Below, in pieces: positions 5,748 through 11,356 of a stretch of 11,356 nt of DNA. Each line of letters starts with the position of its first letter. Positions within the stretch are counted from its first letter, which is position 1. Below the pieces are notes generated by a model. That model made no database searches, was not told the DNA's origin, and was given only the letters and a program-made list of their open reading frames with translations. Made by a program: the position numbers and the translations under genes. Origin of the DNA: Lachnospiraceae bacterium (GTDB lineage: Bacteria; Bacillota_A; Clostridia; Lachnospirales; Lachnospiraceae); NCBI GenBank assembly GCA_017435025.1, contig JAFSFU010000006.1, forward strand, positions 1 through 11,356. Direction: 5' to 3'.

Positions 5748-6785
5748 TTACAAACTCTTGTCAAGTTCTTTCACGATATTGATAGCCTGTATTGTCTGGT
5801 CTTCTGTTATTCCATGATAGAAAACCATACGAACACGCGTATCCGTGGAACGGCTAAGCCAAAGTCCTTTCTCCTTCGCTCGTACAATAACTTCATCTGC
5901 ATTCAATCCGGTATCTGTAACATCCAGGATCAAAATATTGCTTTGAATGTTTTTGAGTGTATGAATCTTTTTCAGATTTCCTAAAGCTTCCCAGGCCATC
6001 TTTGCCTTACGATGATCTTCTGCCAAATTAGAAATATTATGATTCAAAGCATACAAACCGCAAGCCGCAAACACACCGGCCTGACGCATTGCGCCACCCA
6101 AAAATTTTCTTGTTTTTGCCGCTTCAAGGATAAACTCTTTCTTTCCACAAAGCATAGATCCAACAGGGGCTCCCAATCCTTTAGAAATACAAAACATAAC
6201 AGAATCCACGTATTTACAGATTTCTTCTGCACTGTTCTGTGATGCAACAGCCGCATTAAATAATCTGGCTCCATCCATATGAATCGGAATACCTGCTCGA
6301 TCTGCCAAACGTCGAAGCTCTTTTAAAACATGGATTGGAATATAGGTTCCTCCGGCTGCATTATGGGTATTTTCAATACAAAGCAGTTTCGGTTTTGCAT
6401 TTTCTAATATATCTTCGATTTCTTTGGTATCAGGATAACCATCTTCCGTCAAATGATAAAAAATCGGATTCATTTGACCGCACCTCGGATCACAAACAGC
6501 TTTTTCTACATTGTAGATATGCTGATTCGCATCCATCAGCACAAGATCCCCCGGTTGACAATATGTCAAAACTGCTACATGGTTTCCCATCGTGCCAGAG
6601 GGCAGCAAAATGGAGCGTTCCATTCCGGTCAACTCGCATGCACGATCTTCAAGTGCAGAAACCGTCGGATCTCCACCGCGACCATCCCCATCCAGTCTTC
6701 CTGAATCACCTAAAGGTGCATCCAGAATACATTGAAGCATCTCCCTGCTGGGAAGGGTTACGGTATCACTTCGTAAATCAATCAT
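5748..6785 (-). CDS. ltaE: Low-specificity threonine aldolase family PLP enzyme
   Basis: Threonine aldolases cleave L-threonine or L-allo-threonine (and other beta-hydroxy amino acids) to glycine and an aldehyde. The 345-residue protein starts with the family signature MIDLRSDTVT, then SGTMGNHVAVL, the His of NQHIYNVEKA (His89, stacking on PLP), ENTHNAAGGTYIP, HMDGARLFN (Asp171, contacts the pyridine nitrogen) and the PLP-lysine segment SKGLGAPVGS (Lys202), followed by GGAMRQAGVFAA. The ATG at 6785 was chosen because it begins the signature and has GGGAGG upstream; a longer in-frame start at 6836 has no support. One region is unusual: where the E. coli enzyme has GDDVYGDDP, this one has a longer loop (residues 26-40, GDSGRLDGDGRGGDP) without the Tyr, which may alter substrate choice. 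It is the first gene of a two-gene operon with the symporter and is divergent from the LysR regulator. Family certain; exact substrate open. Confidence 0.92.
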   Translation of the reverse strand: MIDLRSDTVTLPSREMLQCILDAPLGDSGRLDGDGRGGDPTVSALEDRACELTGMERSILLPSGTMGNHVAVLTYCQPGDLVLMDANQHIYNVEKAVCDPRCGQMNPIFYHLTEDGYPDTKEIEDILENAKPKLLCIENTHNAAGGTYIPIHVLKELRRLADRAGIPIHMDGARLFNAAVASQNSAEEICKYVDSVMFCISKGLGAPVGSMLCGKKEFILEAAKTRKFLGGAMRQAGVFAACGLYALNHNISNLAEDHRKAKMAWEALGNLKKIHTLKNIQSNILILDVTDTGLNADEVIVRAKEKGLWLSRSTDTRVRMVFYHGITEDQTIQAINIVKELDKSL

Positions 6786-6857
6786 AGATAAACATCCTCC
6801 CTTTCTTTTCGTCAAATCGGTAAGTTTTCTATGCAATAAGGCGCCTTTTCAATTAAA

Positions 6858-6887
6858 ATTTTAACAACATTCTTGACAAATAGTCAA
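6858..6887 (-). promoter_or_regulatory. Promoter of the threonine aldolase/symporter operon
   Basis: On the minus strand TTGACT (6887-6882), an 18-base spacer and TAAAAT (6863-6858) each match consensus at five of six positions. The -10 lies in a perfect 12-base palindrome, TTAAAATTTTAA (6853-6864). The -35 is the right arm of the inverted repeat at 6873-6887. Confidence 0.65.
6873..6887. promoter_or_regulatory. Inverted repeat containing both -35 boxes; candidate LysR operator
   Basis: TTGAC-AAATA-GTCAA is a perfect 5-bp inverted repeat with a 5-base centre. It contains a T-N11-A arrangement typical of LysR-type regulator sites. Both divergent -35 hexamers fall within it, so a bound dimer would affect both genes at once. 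LysR binding is inferred from position and symmetry. Confidence 0.5.
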
Positions 6888-6902
6888 ATATAAATGTATA
6901 AA
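6873..6902 (+). promoter_or_regulatory. Promoter of the LysR regulator gene
   Basis: A perfect TTGACA (6873-6878), an 18-base spacer and TATAAA (6897-6902) lie about 35 bases before the LysR start. The -35 is the left arm of the inverted repeat shared with the divergent aldolase promoter. Confidence 0.75.
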
Positions 6903-6906
6903 TAGT

Positions 6907-6928
6907 TATATAAACAAAAATTTATATA
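6907..6928 (+). repeat. AT-rich inverted repeat in the LysR leader
   Basis: TATATAAA (6907-6914) and TTTATATA (6921-6928) form a perfect 8-bp inverted repeat with a CAAAAA loop. The right arm touches the GGTGG ribosome binding site of the LysR gene (6929-6933). It could be a second protein site on DNA or a weak RNA hairpin affecting translation. Confidence 0.4.
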
Positions 6929-6936
6929 GGTGGTTT

Positions 6937-7881
6937 ATGTTTTCAAATAAGGATTATGTTTATTGTATTTATAAAGAAAAAAGCTTTAGCAAAGCAGCAG
7001 ATAAATTGCATATCTCGCAGCCATCCTTATCTGCCACTATTGCCAAAGTAGAAAAACAACTTGGAATGAAAATTTTCGAACGAAAAACGAAACCAATTTC
7101 TCTGACACCATTCGGAGTGGAGTATATTCGCGGAATTGAACGGATCAACGAAGTGGAAAAATACCTGCAGGCACTGGCATATGATATTCATACCCTGCAA
7201 AGCGGAAGTCTGGCAGTAGGAGCCAGTAACTTGAGTGTATCTTCTTTTGTCCCTAAAACCATAGCGAAGTTCAAAGAGTTGTATCCCAACATACATGTCG
7301 ATCTGGTTGATACAAGCGCTGTAAAATCCAGCCATATGTTAGATACCGGTGACTTAGATATGGTAATTACCAATTGGCCATATGATCAAAACAAATACTT
7401 CCGTCAAAAATGCAGTAATGAGCATTTAGTATTGGCAGTTCCCAGCAAGTATTCCATCAATACAAAACTTCAATCGAAAATGTTAACCCTGGAAGAACTG
7501 ACAAGCGGAATTTCTGACGAATTGTCGGGAACCGAAGTTTCCCTCTCAGAATTAGAGGACATTCCATTTATTCTTCTCCGGCAAACCAGCGCTTTACGCA
7601 GATGTACAGATATGATGTTTAAAGAATGTCAAATGGAGCCCAGGATTGTATTGGAAACCGATTATTCTGCCATTGCCTATAATATGGCAAGTATTGGAAT
7701 GGGTGCAACGATTATCAGCAACCGCTTAGCCATTGATCATCCCGGAAATAGCTCTATCTGCCATTACAAGCTAAGCAGTCAATATAGTACGTTAAATACC
7801 TATATCTGCTACAGCAAAGGAAGATATTTAACTCCACCCATGAAGAAATTTATTGAAATGCTGCAAGAAGATTCTAAATAA
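6937..7881 (+). CDS. LysR-family transcriptional regulator
   Basis: This 314-residue LysR-type regulator has the standard layout. An N-terminal winged helix-turn-helix (residues 1-60) contains FSKAADKLHISQPSLSATIAK as the DNA-reading helix pair, ERKTKPISLTPFG is the wing, a linker helix covers about 61-88, and a periplasmic-binding-protein-like effector domain runs from about 91 (GSLAVGASNLSVSSFVP) to 310. The ATG at 6937 matches the family start (MFSNKDYVY); GGTGG lies only three bases before it, so translation may be modest. The gene is divergent from the threonine aldolase/symporter operon and their promoters share one inverted repeat. It is therefore most likely the local regulator of that operon and of itself, with the amino acid or a breakdown product as inducer. 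That role and ligand are inference from gene order. A strong terminator follows. Codon use is AT-rich compared with the release-factor genes to the right. Confidence 0.9.
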   Translation: MFSNKDYVYCIYKEKSFSKAADKLHISQPSLSATIAKVEKQLGMKIFERKTKPISLTPFGVEYIRGIERINEVEKYLQALAYDIHTLQSGSLAVGASNLSVSSFVPKTIAKFKELYPNIHVDLVDTSAVKSSHMLDTGDLDMVITNWPYDQNKYFRQKCSNEHLVLAVPSKYSINTKLQSKMLTLEELTSGISDELSGTEVSLSELEDIPFILLRQTSALRRCTDMMFKECQMEPRIVLETDYSAIAYNMASIGMGATIISNRLAIDHPGNSSICHYKLSSQYSTLNTYICYSKGRYLTPPMKKFIEMLQEDSK

Positions 7882-7904
7882 GATCACAAATTGCAAAACA
7901 AAAC

Positions 7905-7966
7905 CGGCGTCCACAGACACTCACGAAACATTCGCAACATGTGTCCATAGACGCCGATTTTTATTA
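7905..7966. terminator. Bidirectional terminator between LysR and popT
   Basis: CGGCGTC (7905-7911) pairs with GACGCCG (7950-7956), and GACAC (7916-7920) with GTGTC (7941-7945), separated by a symmetric 4/4 internal loop. On the plus strand ATTTTTATT follows; on the minus strand the stem is followed by GGTTTTGTTTTG. It can end the LysR transcript and the convergent popT transcript, whose stop codon overlaps the plus-strand T-tract. Confidence 0.82.
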
Positions 7967-8806
7967 TTCTACCTCAAACTTCTGATTAAACGCATCCAGT
8001 GCCAGCGCTGCCGCAATACCGGCTGCGATGCAGATCACATTGACAATGGCCGCGCCAGCGGAAGCTGTAAAGCTGCCAAACGGAATGATCATAATGGTCG
8101 CTGCGATAACAACACCGATGATCGCATGGAATGCAACGGAATAATGATGATCAAACAGGGAATTTACTGCTTTCGCAAATAAAATTACTGTTGCCAGCGC
8201 ACCGATACCTCCCGGAATACAGACGGACATATCGAGATGACCAATGCCTGCCACAAACGGCTCGTACAAGCCTAACGGCATCAGCAGTGTGGAAAAACTC
8301 ATACCAGGCGCAATGATACTCAGCGCAAGGCAGAATCCGCAGAACACATACCAGATTACATTCGGCTCAATCTGCACAGACATCACGCGTAAGCTGATGA
8401 GCAGCGCAAAGATTGCGATCATGGCGATCACCATCGATACGAAGGATGCATTGTTTCGACCTTCTTTTCCGGCCTCGCGGAACAGGGACGGAAGCATACC
8501 GGTGATCAGACCGATGAAGACACACACGGACGGATCCGGATATTTATCCAGTAAAAAGGAAAGAAGATTTGCAACGCCCAAAAAACCGACGATCAAACCG
8601 ACACCATACGGGAACAACTTCGGAAAATGCGTTTTAAATTTACGGATCGGATCTGCCAGGAATTCCATAATGGTTTTATAAACACCAAACACAACCATCA
8701 GGACACCTCCGGAAATACCCGGAAGTACAGCTCCAAGTCCGATCAGCGCACCCTGAAACACATGAAATCCGATTTGAATCGGGGAAGATTTTTTTTCTTT
8801 ATTCAT
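7964..8806 (-). CDS. popT: DUF368 membrane protein, polyprenyl-phosphate transporter (PopT family)
   Basis: DUF368 proteins have been shown to return undecaprenyl phosphate, the lipid carrier for peptidoglycan and surface polymers, across the cytoplasmic membrane. The 280-residue protein has the family's internal repeat: GLGAVLPGISGG (residues 23-34) followed by GVYKTI in the first half, and SIIAPGMSFSTLL (163-175) followed by GLYEPFVAGI in the second. Each repeat has a re-entrant PG motif, within about eight hydrophobic segments. The start at 8806 has GAGGTG seven bases upstream. It has its own promoter (8868-8897) and a hairpin-containing leader, and ends at a bidirectional terminator, so it is a single-gene unit. 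The family is clear; assignment to the exact substrate rests on what is known of DUF368 homologues, not on this sequence. Confidence 0.88.
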   Translation of the reverse strand: MNKEKKSSPIQIGFHVFQGALIGLGAVLPGISGGVLMVVFGVYKTIMEFLADPIRKFKTHFPKLFPYGVGLIVGFLGVANLLSFLLDKYPDPSVCVFIGLITGMLPSLFREAGKEGRNNASFVSMVIAMIAIFALLISLRVMSVQIEPNVIWYVFCGFCLALSIIAPGMSFSTLLMPLGLYEPFVAGIGHLDMSVCIPGGIGALATVILFAKAVNSLFDHHYSVAFHAIIGVVIAATIMIIPFGSFTASAGAAIVNVICIAAGIAAALALDAFNQKFEVE

Positions 8807-8828
8807 AGTTTGACACCTCTTTTTGTTT

Positions 8829-8880
8829 ATGGATTCCTAAATCTGATATGTAGTCATATCTCTCTTAATTTTAAATCCAT
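8829..8880 (-). other. Nested hairpins in the popT leader
   Basis: In the 5' leader, the outer arms ATGGATT/AATCCAT (7 bp) enclose a perfect inner hairpin GATATG-ACTA-CATATC (8845-8860). The outer 3' arm lies about 20 bases from the popT start codon. It does not match a riboswitch class I recognise. The outer 5' arm overlaps the spacer just upstream of the proposed -10, so it may act as DNA (an operator) rather than RNA. Confidence 0.35.
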
Positions 8881-8897
8881 ATTGGTCTGGTTGGTAA
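8868..8897 (-). promoter_or_regulatory. Candidate promoter of popT
   Basis: On the minus strand TTACCA (8897-8892), an 18-base spacer and TAAAAT (8873-8868) match at four and five of six positions. The -35 begins six bases after the long hairpin that follows prfA. Confidence 0.45.
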
Positions 8898-8902
8898 CAT
8901 AA

Positions 8903-8940
8903 ATGCCCTATACCGACCGTACTCGATCAGTATAGGACAT
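8903..8940 (-). terminator. Long wobble-rich hairpin after prfA (probable terminator)
   Basis: The minus-strand RNA forms a 16-bp stem without mismatch around a six-base loop (GAGTAC). The arms are 8940-8925 and 8918-8903. Four of the pairs are G-U, which become A-C mismatches in the plus-strand RNA, so the structure belongs to the prfA-side transcript. The stem ends 25 bases after the prfA stop. The following tract (TTATGTT) is T-poor, so termination may be inefficient, or the hairpin may mainly protect the 3' end. Confidence 0.6.
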
Positions 8941-8965
8941 ATCATTTCTGTCTGTATTTCCTAAA

Positions 8966-10042
8966 TTACACTTCGTCGTTCATCTTAGCCAGCTTCGCTG
9001 CCTGGTCAGCGGCGATCAGACTGTCGATGATCTCCTGAATGTCACCGTTCATGATCGGCTCCAGTCTGTACAGAGTCAGTTTGATTCTGTGCTCTGTCAC
9101 ACGGCCCTGCGGGAAGTTGTAAGTACGGATCTTCTCGGAACGGTCGCCGGTACCGATCTGGCTGCGGCGCTCTGCCGCTTCCTCGTTCTGGCGACGCTCC
9201 AGCTCCAGATCATATAACTTGGAACGCAGTAAACGGAACGCTTTTTCCTTGTTCTGCAGCTGAGACTTCTCAGTCTGGCTGTAGATTACGATACCGGTCG
9301 GCATATGGGTCAAACGTACCGCGGAGTCAGTTGTGTTGACACACTGACCACCGTTACCGGACGCACGCATTACGTCGATACGGATATCTTTATCTTCGAT
9401 CACGATATCGAATTCCTCAGCCTCCGGCATAATTGCTACGGTTGCTGTGGATGTGTGGATACGACCGCCGGACTCTGTCTCCGGAACTCGCTGTACACGG
9501 TGAACGCCGGACTCATATTTTAATTTAGAATATGCGCCCTGACCGGTAATCATGAATTCAACTTCCTTCATACCGCCGATTCCACTCTCACTTACGTTGA
9601 TCAGCTCACATTTCCATCTCTGGCTCTCTGCATAATGCACGTACATACGGTATAACTCAGCTGCGAATAATGCTGCCTCATCACCGCCTGCACCGGCACG
9701 GATCTCAACGATAACGTTCTTATCATCATTCGGGTCCTTCGGAAGAAGCAAGATCTTGATCTTGTTCTCAAGCTCTTCGATTGCCTTCTTTGCATCAGCC
9801 AGCTCTTCTTTTGCCAGTTCTCTCATCTCTTCGTCAGTCTCCTCCTCAAGAAGAAGAAGGCTGTCTTCCACTGTCTGTTTTGCCTGAGTATACTCTTTGT
9901 ATGTCTCTACCAACGGAGCCAGATCTGCCTGCTCTTTCATCAGCGCGCGGAACTTTCTCTGATCGTCAGTAACAGACGGGTTGCTCAGTTCAAACATAAG
10001 CTCTTCATAATGTTTTACAATATCTTCTAAACGGTCAAACAT
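8966..10042 (-). CDS. prfA: Peptide chain release factor 1
   Basis: RF1 reads UAA and UAG stop codons in the ribosomal A site and triggers release of the finished protein. At 358 residues it has the normal length. An N-terminal helical domain (1-100) is followed by domain 2 with the stop-codon-reading PxT tripeptide, PET at residues 187-189 within [18 protein letters not shown]. Domain 3 has the catalytic GGQ at 231-233 in [16 protein letters not shown], and the C-terminal [20 protein letters not shown] is conserved in class-I factors. The PxT form separates it from RF2, which has SPF and needs a frameshift site; none is seen here. GGAGG six bases before the ATG is a strong ribosome binding site. 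Its modifier gene prmC lies 39 bases upstream on the same strand, so the two are co-transcribed. A long hairpin follows the stop. Confidence 0.97.
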   Translation of the reverse strand: MFDRLEDIVKHYEELMFELSNPSVTDDQRKFRALMKEQADLAPLVETYKEYTQAKQTVEDSLLLLEEETDEEMRELAKEELADAKKAIEELENKIKILLLPKDPNDDKNVIVEIRAGAGGDEAALFAAELYRMYVHYAESQRWKCELINVSESGIGGMKEVEFMITGQGAYSKLKYESGVHRVQRVPETESGGRIHTSTATVAIMPEAEEFDIVIEDKDIRIDVMRASGNGGQCVNTTDSAVRLTHMPTGIVIYSQTEKSQLQNKEKAFRLLRSKLYDLELERRQNEEAAERRSQIGTGDRSEKIRTYNFPQGRVTEHRIKLTLYRLEPIMNGDIQEIIDSLIAADQAAKLAKMNDEV

Positions 10043-10081
10043 GGGTAACCTCCTGTTACGCTTGGTTGCAGCTGTAAAATC

Positions 10082-10972
10082 TTATACAGTCTGCCATCTG
10101 CCGCAGACCACTCGGTCGTTGCCTGCCAGATCTTTGATTACTTTTGTATCTTTAAATCCATGGGCATCCAGCAGATTGACAACTGCTTTGCCCTGGTCAT
10201 GTCCTATCTCAAAATAGACTGCTCCATTCTTCTTCAGGAACCGTCCGCACTCTTCGGCCAGTTTCCGATAGAAAAACAGACCGTCCTCCGTACCGTCTAA
10301 CGCATTTCTCGGTTCAAAATCGCGAACTTCCGGCTCCAATCCCTCGATCACTTCACTTGGGATATAAGGTGGATTGGATACGATCAGATCAAATCGATCC
10401 CGCTCCGGGTCAAATGCCCCGAACAAGTCACTGTGACGAAAACGCACCGCACCTTCCCCAAGGATCGAATCCGCATTCTTCTCTGCCACTTTCAGTGCTT
10501 CCACGGAAATATCCGCCGCTTCCACATGCTGATATCCGCCAAGTTTCGCCAGACTGACGGCGATGCATCCGGATCCGGTACACATATCCAAAACTGATAA
10601 CTGCGTCTCCTTATGGGAATTCAGTACTGTCTCCACCAAGGTCTCTGTATCCTGTCTCGGAATCAGAACATGGCGGTTCACAAAAAACTCCAGACCCATA
10701 AATTCCTGGTTTCCCAGAATATGCTGCAGCGGTTCTCTCTTGGCACGTCGCTCGATATCCTCCGCATACGCGTTAAGCGCCTCCGGGGATGTCTCCGCCT
10801 TTTCCACCGAACACATCAGATACCGCATTCGGCTGATGCCAAAAGCACGCTCAAACAGATACCACGCATCCAGGCTGTACTCTTCGATGCCGGCTTCTTT
10901 CAGCCGGTTCTGACCTGCCGCCAAAAGTGCTCCCCAGGTCTTGCCTGCTGCCTCTGCGATCTCCGGCTTCAT
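10082..10972 (-). CDS. prmC: Release factor glutamine N5-methyltransferase
   Basis: PrmC transfers a methyl group from S-adenosylmethionine to the GGQ glutamine of RF1 and RF2, which speeds peptide release. The 296-residue protein has the N-terminal helical substrate-recognition domain (about 1-90, including RREPLQHILG-like RAKREPLQHILG), the link FFVNRHVLIPRQDTE (97-110), the SAM-binding motif I LDMCTGSGCIAVSLA (128-142), and the catalytic SNPPYIPS with the NPPY tetrad at 200-203. The C-terminal part includes ALDGTEDGLFFYR and VYFEIGHDQG, both typical of PrmC. The ATG at 10972 overlaps the stop of the DUF1385 gene by one base (TAATG), with GGAG upstream inside that gene, so translation is probably coupled. 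The substrate, RF1, is encoded next in the same operon. Confidence 0.96.
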   Translation of the reverse strand: MKPEIAEAAGKTWGALLAAGQNRLKEAGIEEYSLDAWYLFERAFGISRMRYLMCSVEKAETSPEALNAYAEDIERRAKREPLQHILGNQEFMGLEFFVNRHVLIPRQDTETLVETVLNSHKETQLSVLDMCTGSGCIAVSLAKLGGYQHVEAADISVEALKVAEKNADSILGEGAVRFRHSDLFGAFDPERDRFDLIVSNPPYIPSEVIEGLEPEVRDFEPRNALDGTEDGLFFYRKLAEECGRFLKKNGAVYFEIGHDQGKAVVNLLDAHGFKDTKVIKDLAGNDRVVCGRWQTV

Positions 10973-11356
10973 TACACCGTCTCCTCTTTCTTTGCGAAAT
11001 ATCCCTTCGGATACTTCTCCGGGAAGTTCTCCTCCAGATATTCCTGCCAGTCAAACACCTGCTCCACAGCTGCGATCGCAACCTCGATCATCGGCTCCTC
11101 CGGCTCGAACGTAGTGAGCCCCTGCATCCAGAGTCCCGGCATGCTGACAATATCCATAAACTTGGAATTGCTGCGTCCTGCCAGGCGAAGCACCTCATAG
11201 GAGACACCCGCAATGATCGGGATCAGAATGATTCGGCTGAGCATTCTGAGCCATACAGTCTCCACACGGATCACCATAAAGAACAGAATACTGATCACCA
11301 TAACGATCAAAAGGAAGCTGGTTCCGCAGCGCTTGTGCTCTTTGGAACTCTTCATA
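10972..11356 (-). CDS. DUF1385 (YqhQ-like) membrane protein, C-terminal part (5' end outside window)
   Basis: The last 128 or so codons of a DUF1385 protein are present. The visible sequence opens in the middle of the conserved HKRCGTSFLL block, which lies well inside full-length family members (about 300 residues). The Met at 11355 is therefore internal, not a start. Two hydrophobic segments follow, FLLIVMVISILFFMVI and IILIPIIAGVSYEVL. Then come the conserved WMQGLTTFEPEEPMIEVAIAA and a cytosolic acidic tail ending KYPKGYFAKKEETV. The function of the family is not established. It is often found directly before prmC and prfA in Clostridia, and here its stop codon overlaps the prmC start, so it is part of the same operon. 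Confidence 0.9.
   Translation of the reverse strand, partial: MKSSKEHKRCGTSFLLIVMVISILFFMVIRVETVWLRMLSRIILIPIIAGVSYEVLRLAGRSNSKFMDIVSMPGLWMQGLTTFEPEEPMIEVAIAAVEQVFDWQEYLEENFPEKYPKGYFAKKEETV

Noticed and set aside
6786..6836. N-terminal extension of the threonine aldolase (start at 6836)
   Set aside because: It covers the 5' leader and ribosome binding site; the family signature MIDLRSDTVT begins at 6785.
1..11356. CRISPR array, insertion sequence, tRNA or prophage elements
   Set aside because: No regularly spaced repeats, transposase or integrase genes, or cloverleaf-like tracts were seen on either strand.

Overview
The window looks like a chromosomal segment of a Gram-positive Clostridia, most probably a Lachnospiraceae gut bacterium. 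The basis is strong Shine-Dalgarno sites, Firmicutes-style intrinsic terminators, the DUF1385-prmC-prfA cluster, a cobalamin riboswitch, and protein wording typical of that family (release factor 1 with SGNGGQCVN; a LysR protein beginning MFSNKDYVY). This placement comes from recognition, not from a search. I see no IS element, CRISPR array, tRNA or rRNA.

Left part (1-3608), all genes on the minus strand. Read in the direction of transcription it begins with a cobalamin riboswitch (about 3366-3481). It is followed by a small lipoprotein with a DUF4430/transcobalamin-C-terminal-like domain, then an ECF-transporter S component one base downstream: a vitamin B12 acquisition pair. A hairpin and a new promoter separate these from a MATE efflux gene, which is followed 21 bases on by an alkyltransferase-like (ATL) DNA-repair gene whose catalytic Cys is Ala. 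A further promoter then drives the first gene of a dTDP-rhamnose operon (rfbA/rmlA), which runs off the left edge.

Middle part (3609-7963). A plus-strand lysophosphatidate acyltransferase (plsC) ends in a terminator that abuts a terminator from the opposite direction. Next comes a compact catabolic cassette: a DAACS-family amino-acid symporter and a threonine aldolase (both minus), with a LysR regulator transcribed divergently. The two promoters of the divergent intergenic region share one perfect inverted repeat that holds both -35 boxes, an obvious place for LysR control. In the symporter both residues that read the acidic side chain in glutamate transporters are replaced (Arg to Thr, Thr to Met), so a neutral beta-hydroxy amino acid is a better substrate guess than glutamate. 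This fits the adjacent aldolase: uptake of threonine or serine-like amino acids, then cleavage to glycine plus aldehyde. The cassette is bounded by terminators on both sides and is more AT-rich than its neighbours.

Right part (7964-11356), all minus strand: a DUF1385 membrane protein (start outside the window), prmC (which methylates the GGQ glutamine of release factors), prfA (release factor 1), a long wobble-rich hairpin, then a DUF368 polyprenyl-phosphate transporter (PopT) with its own promoter and structured leader.

The most interesting points are the riboswitch-controlled transcobalamin-like lipoprotein paired with an ECF S component, and the neutral-type symporter/threonine aldolase/LysR module with its shared-operator divergent promoter.
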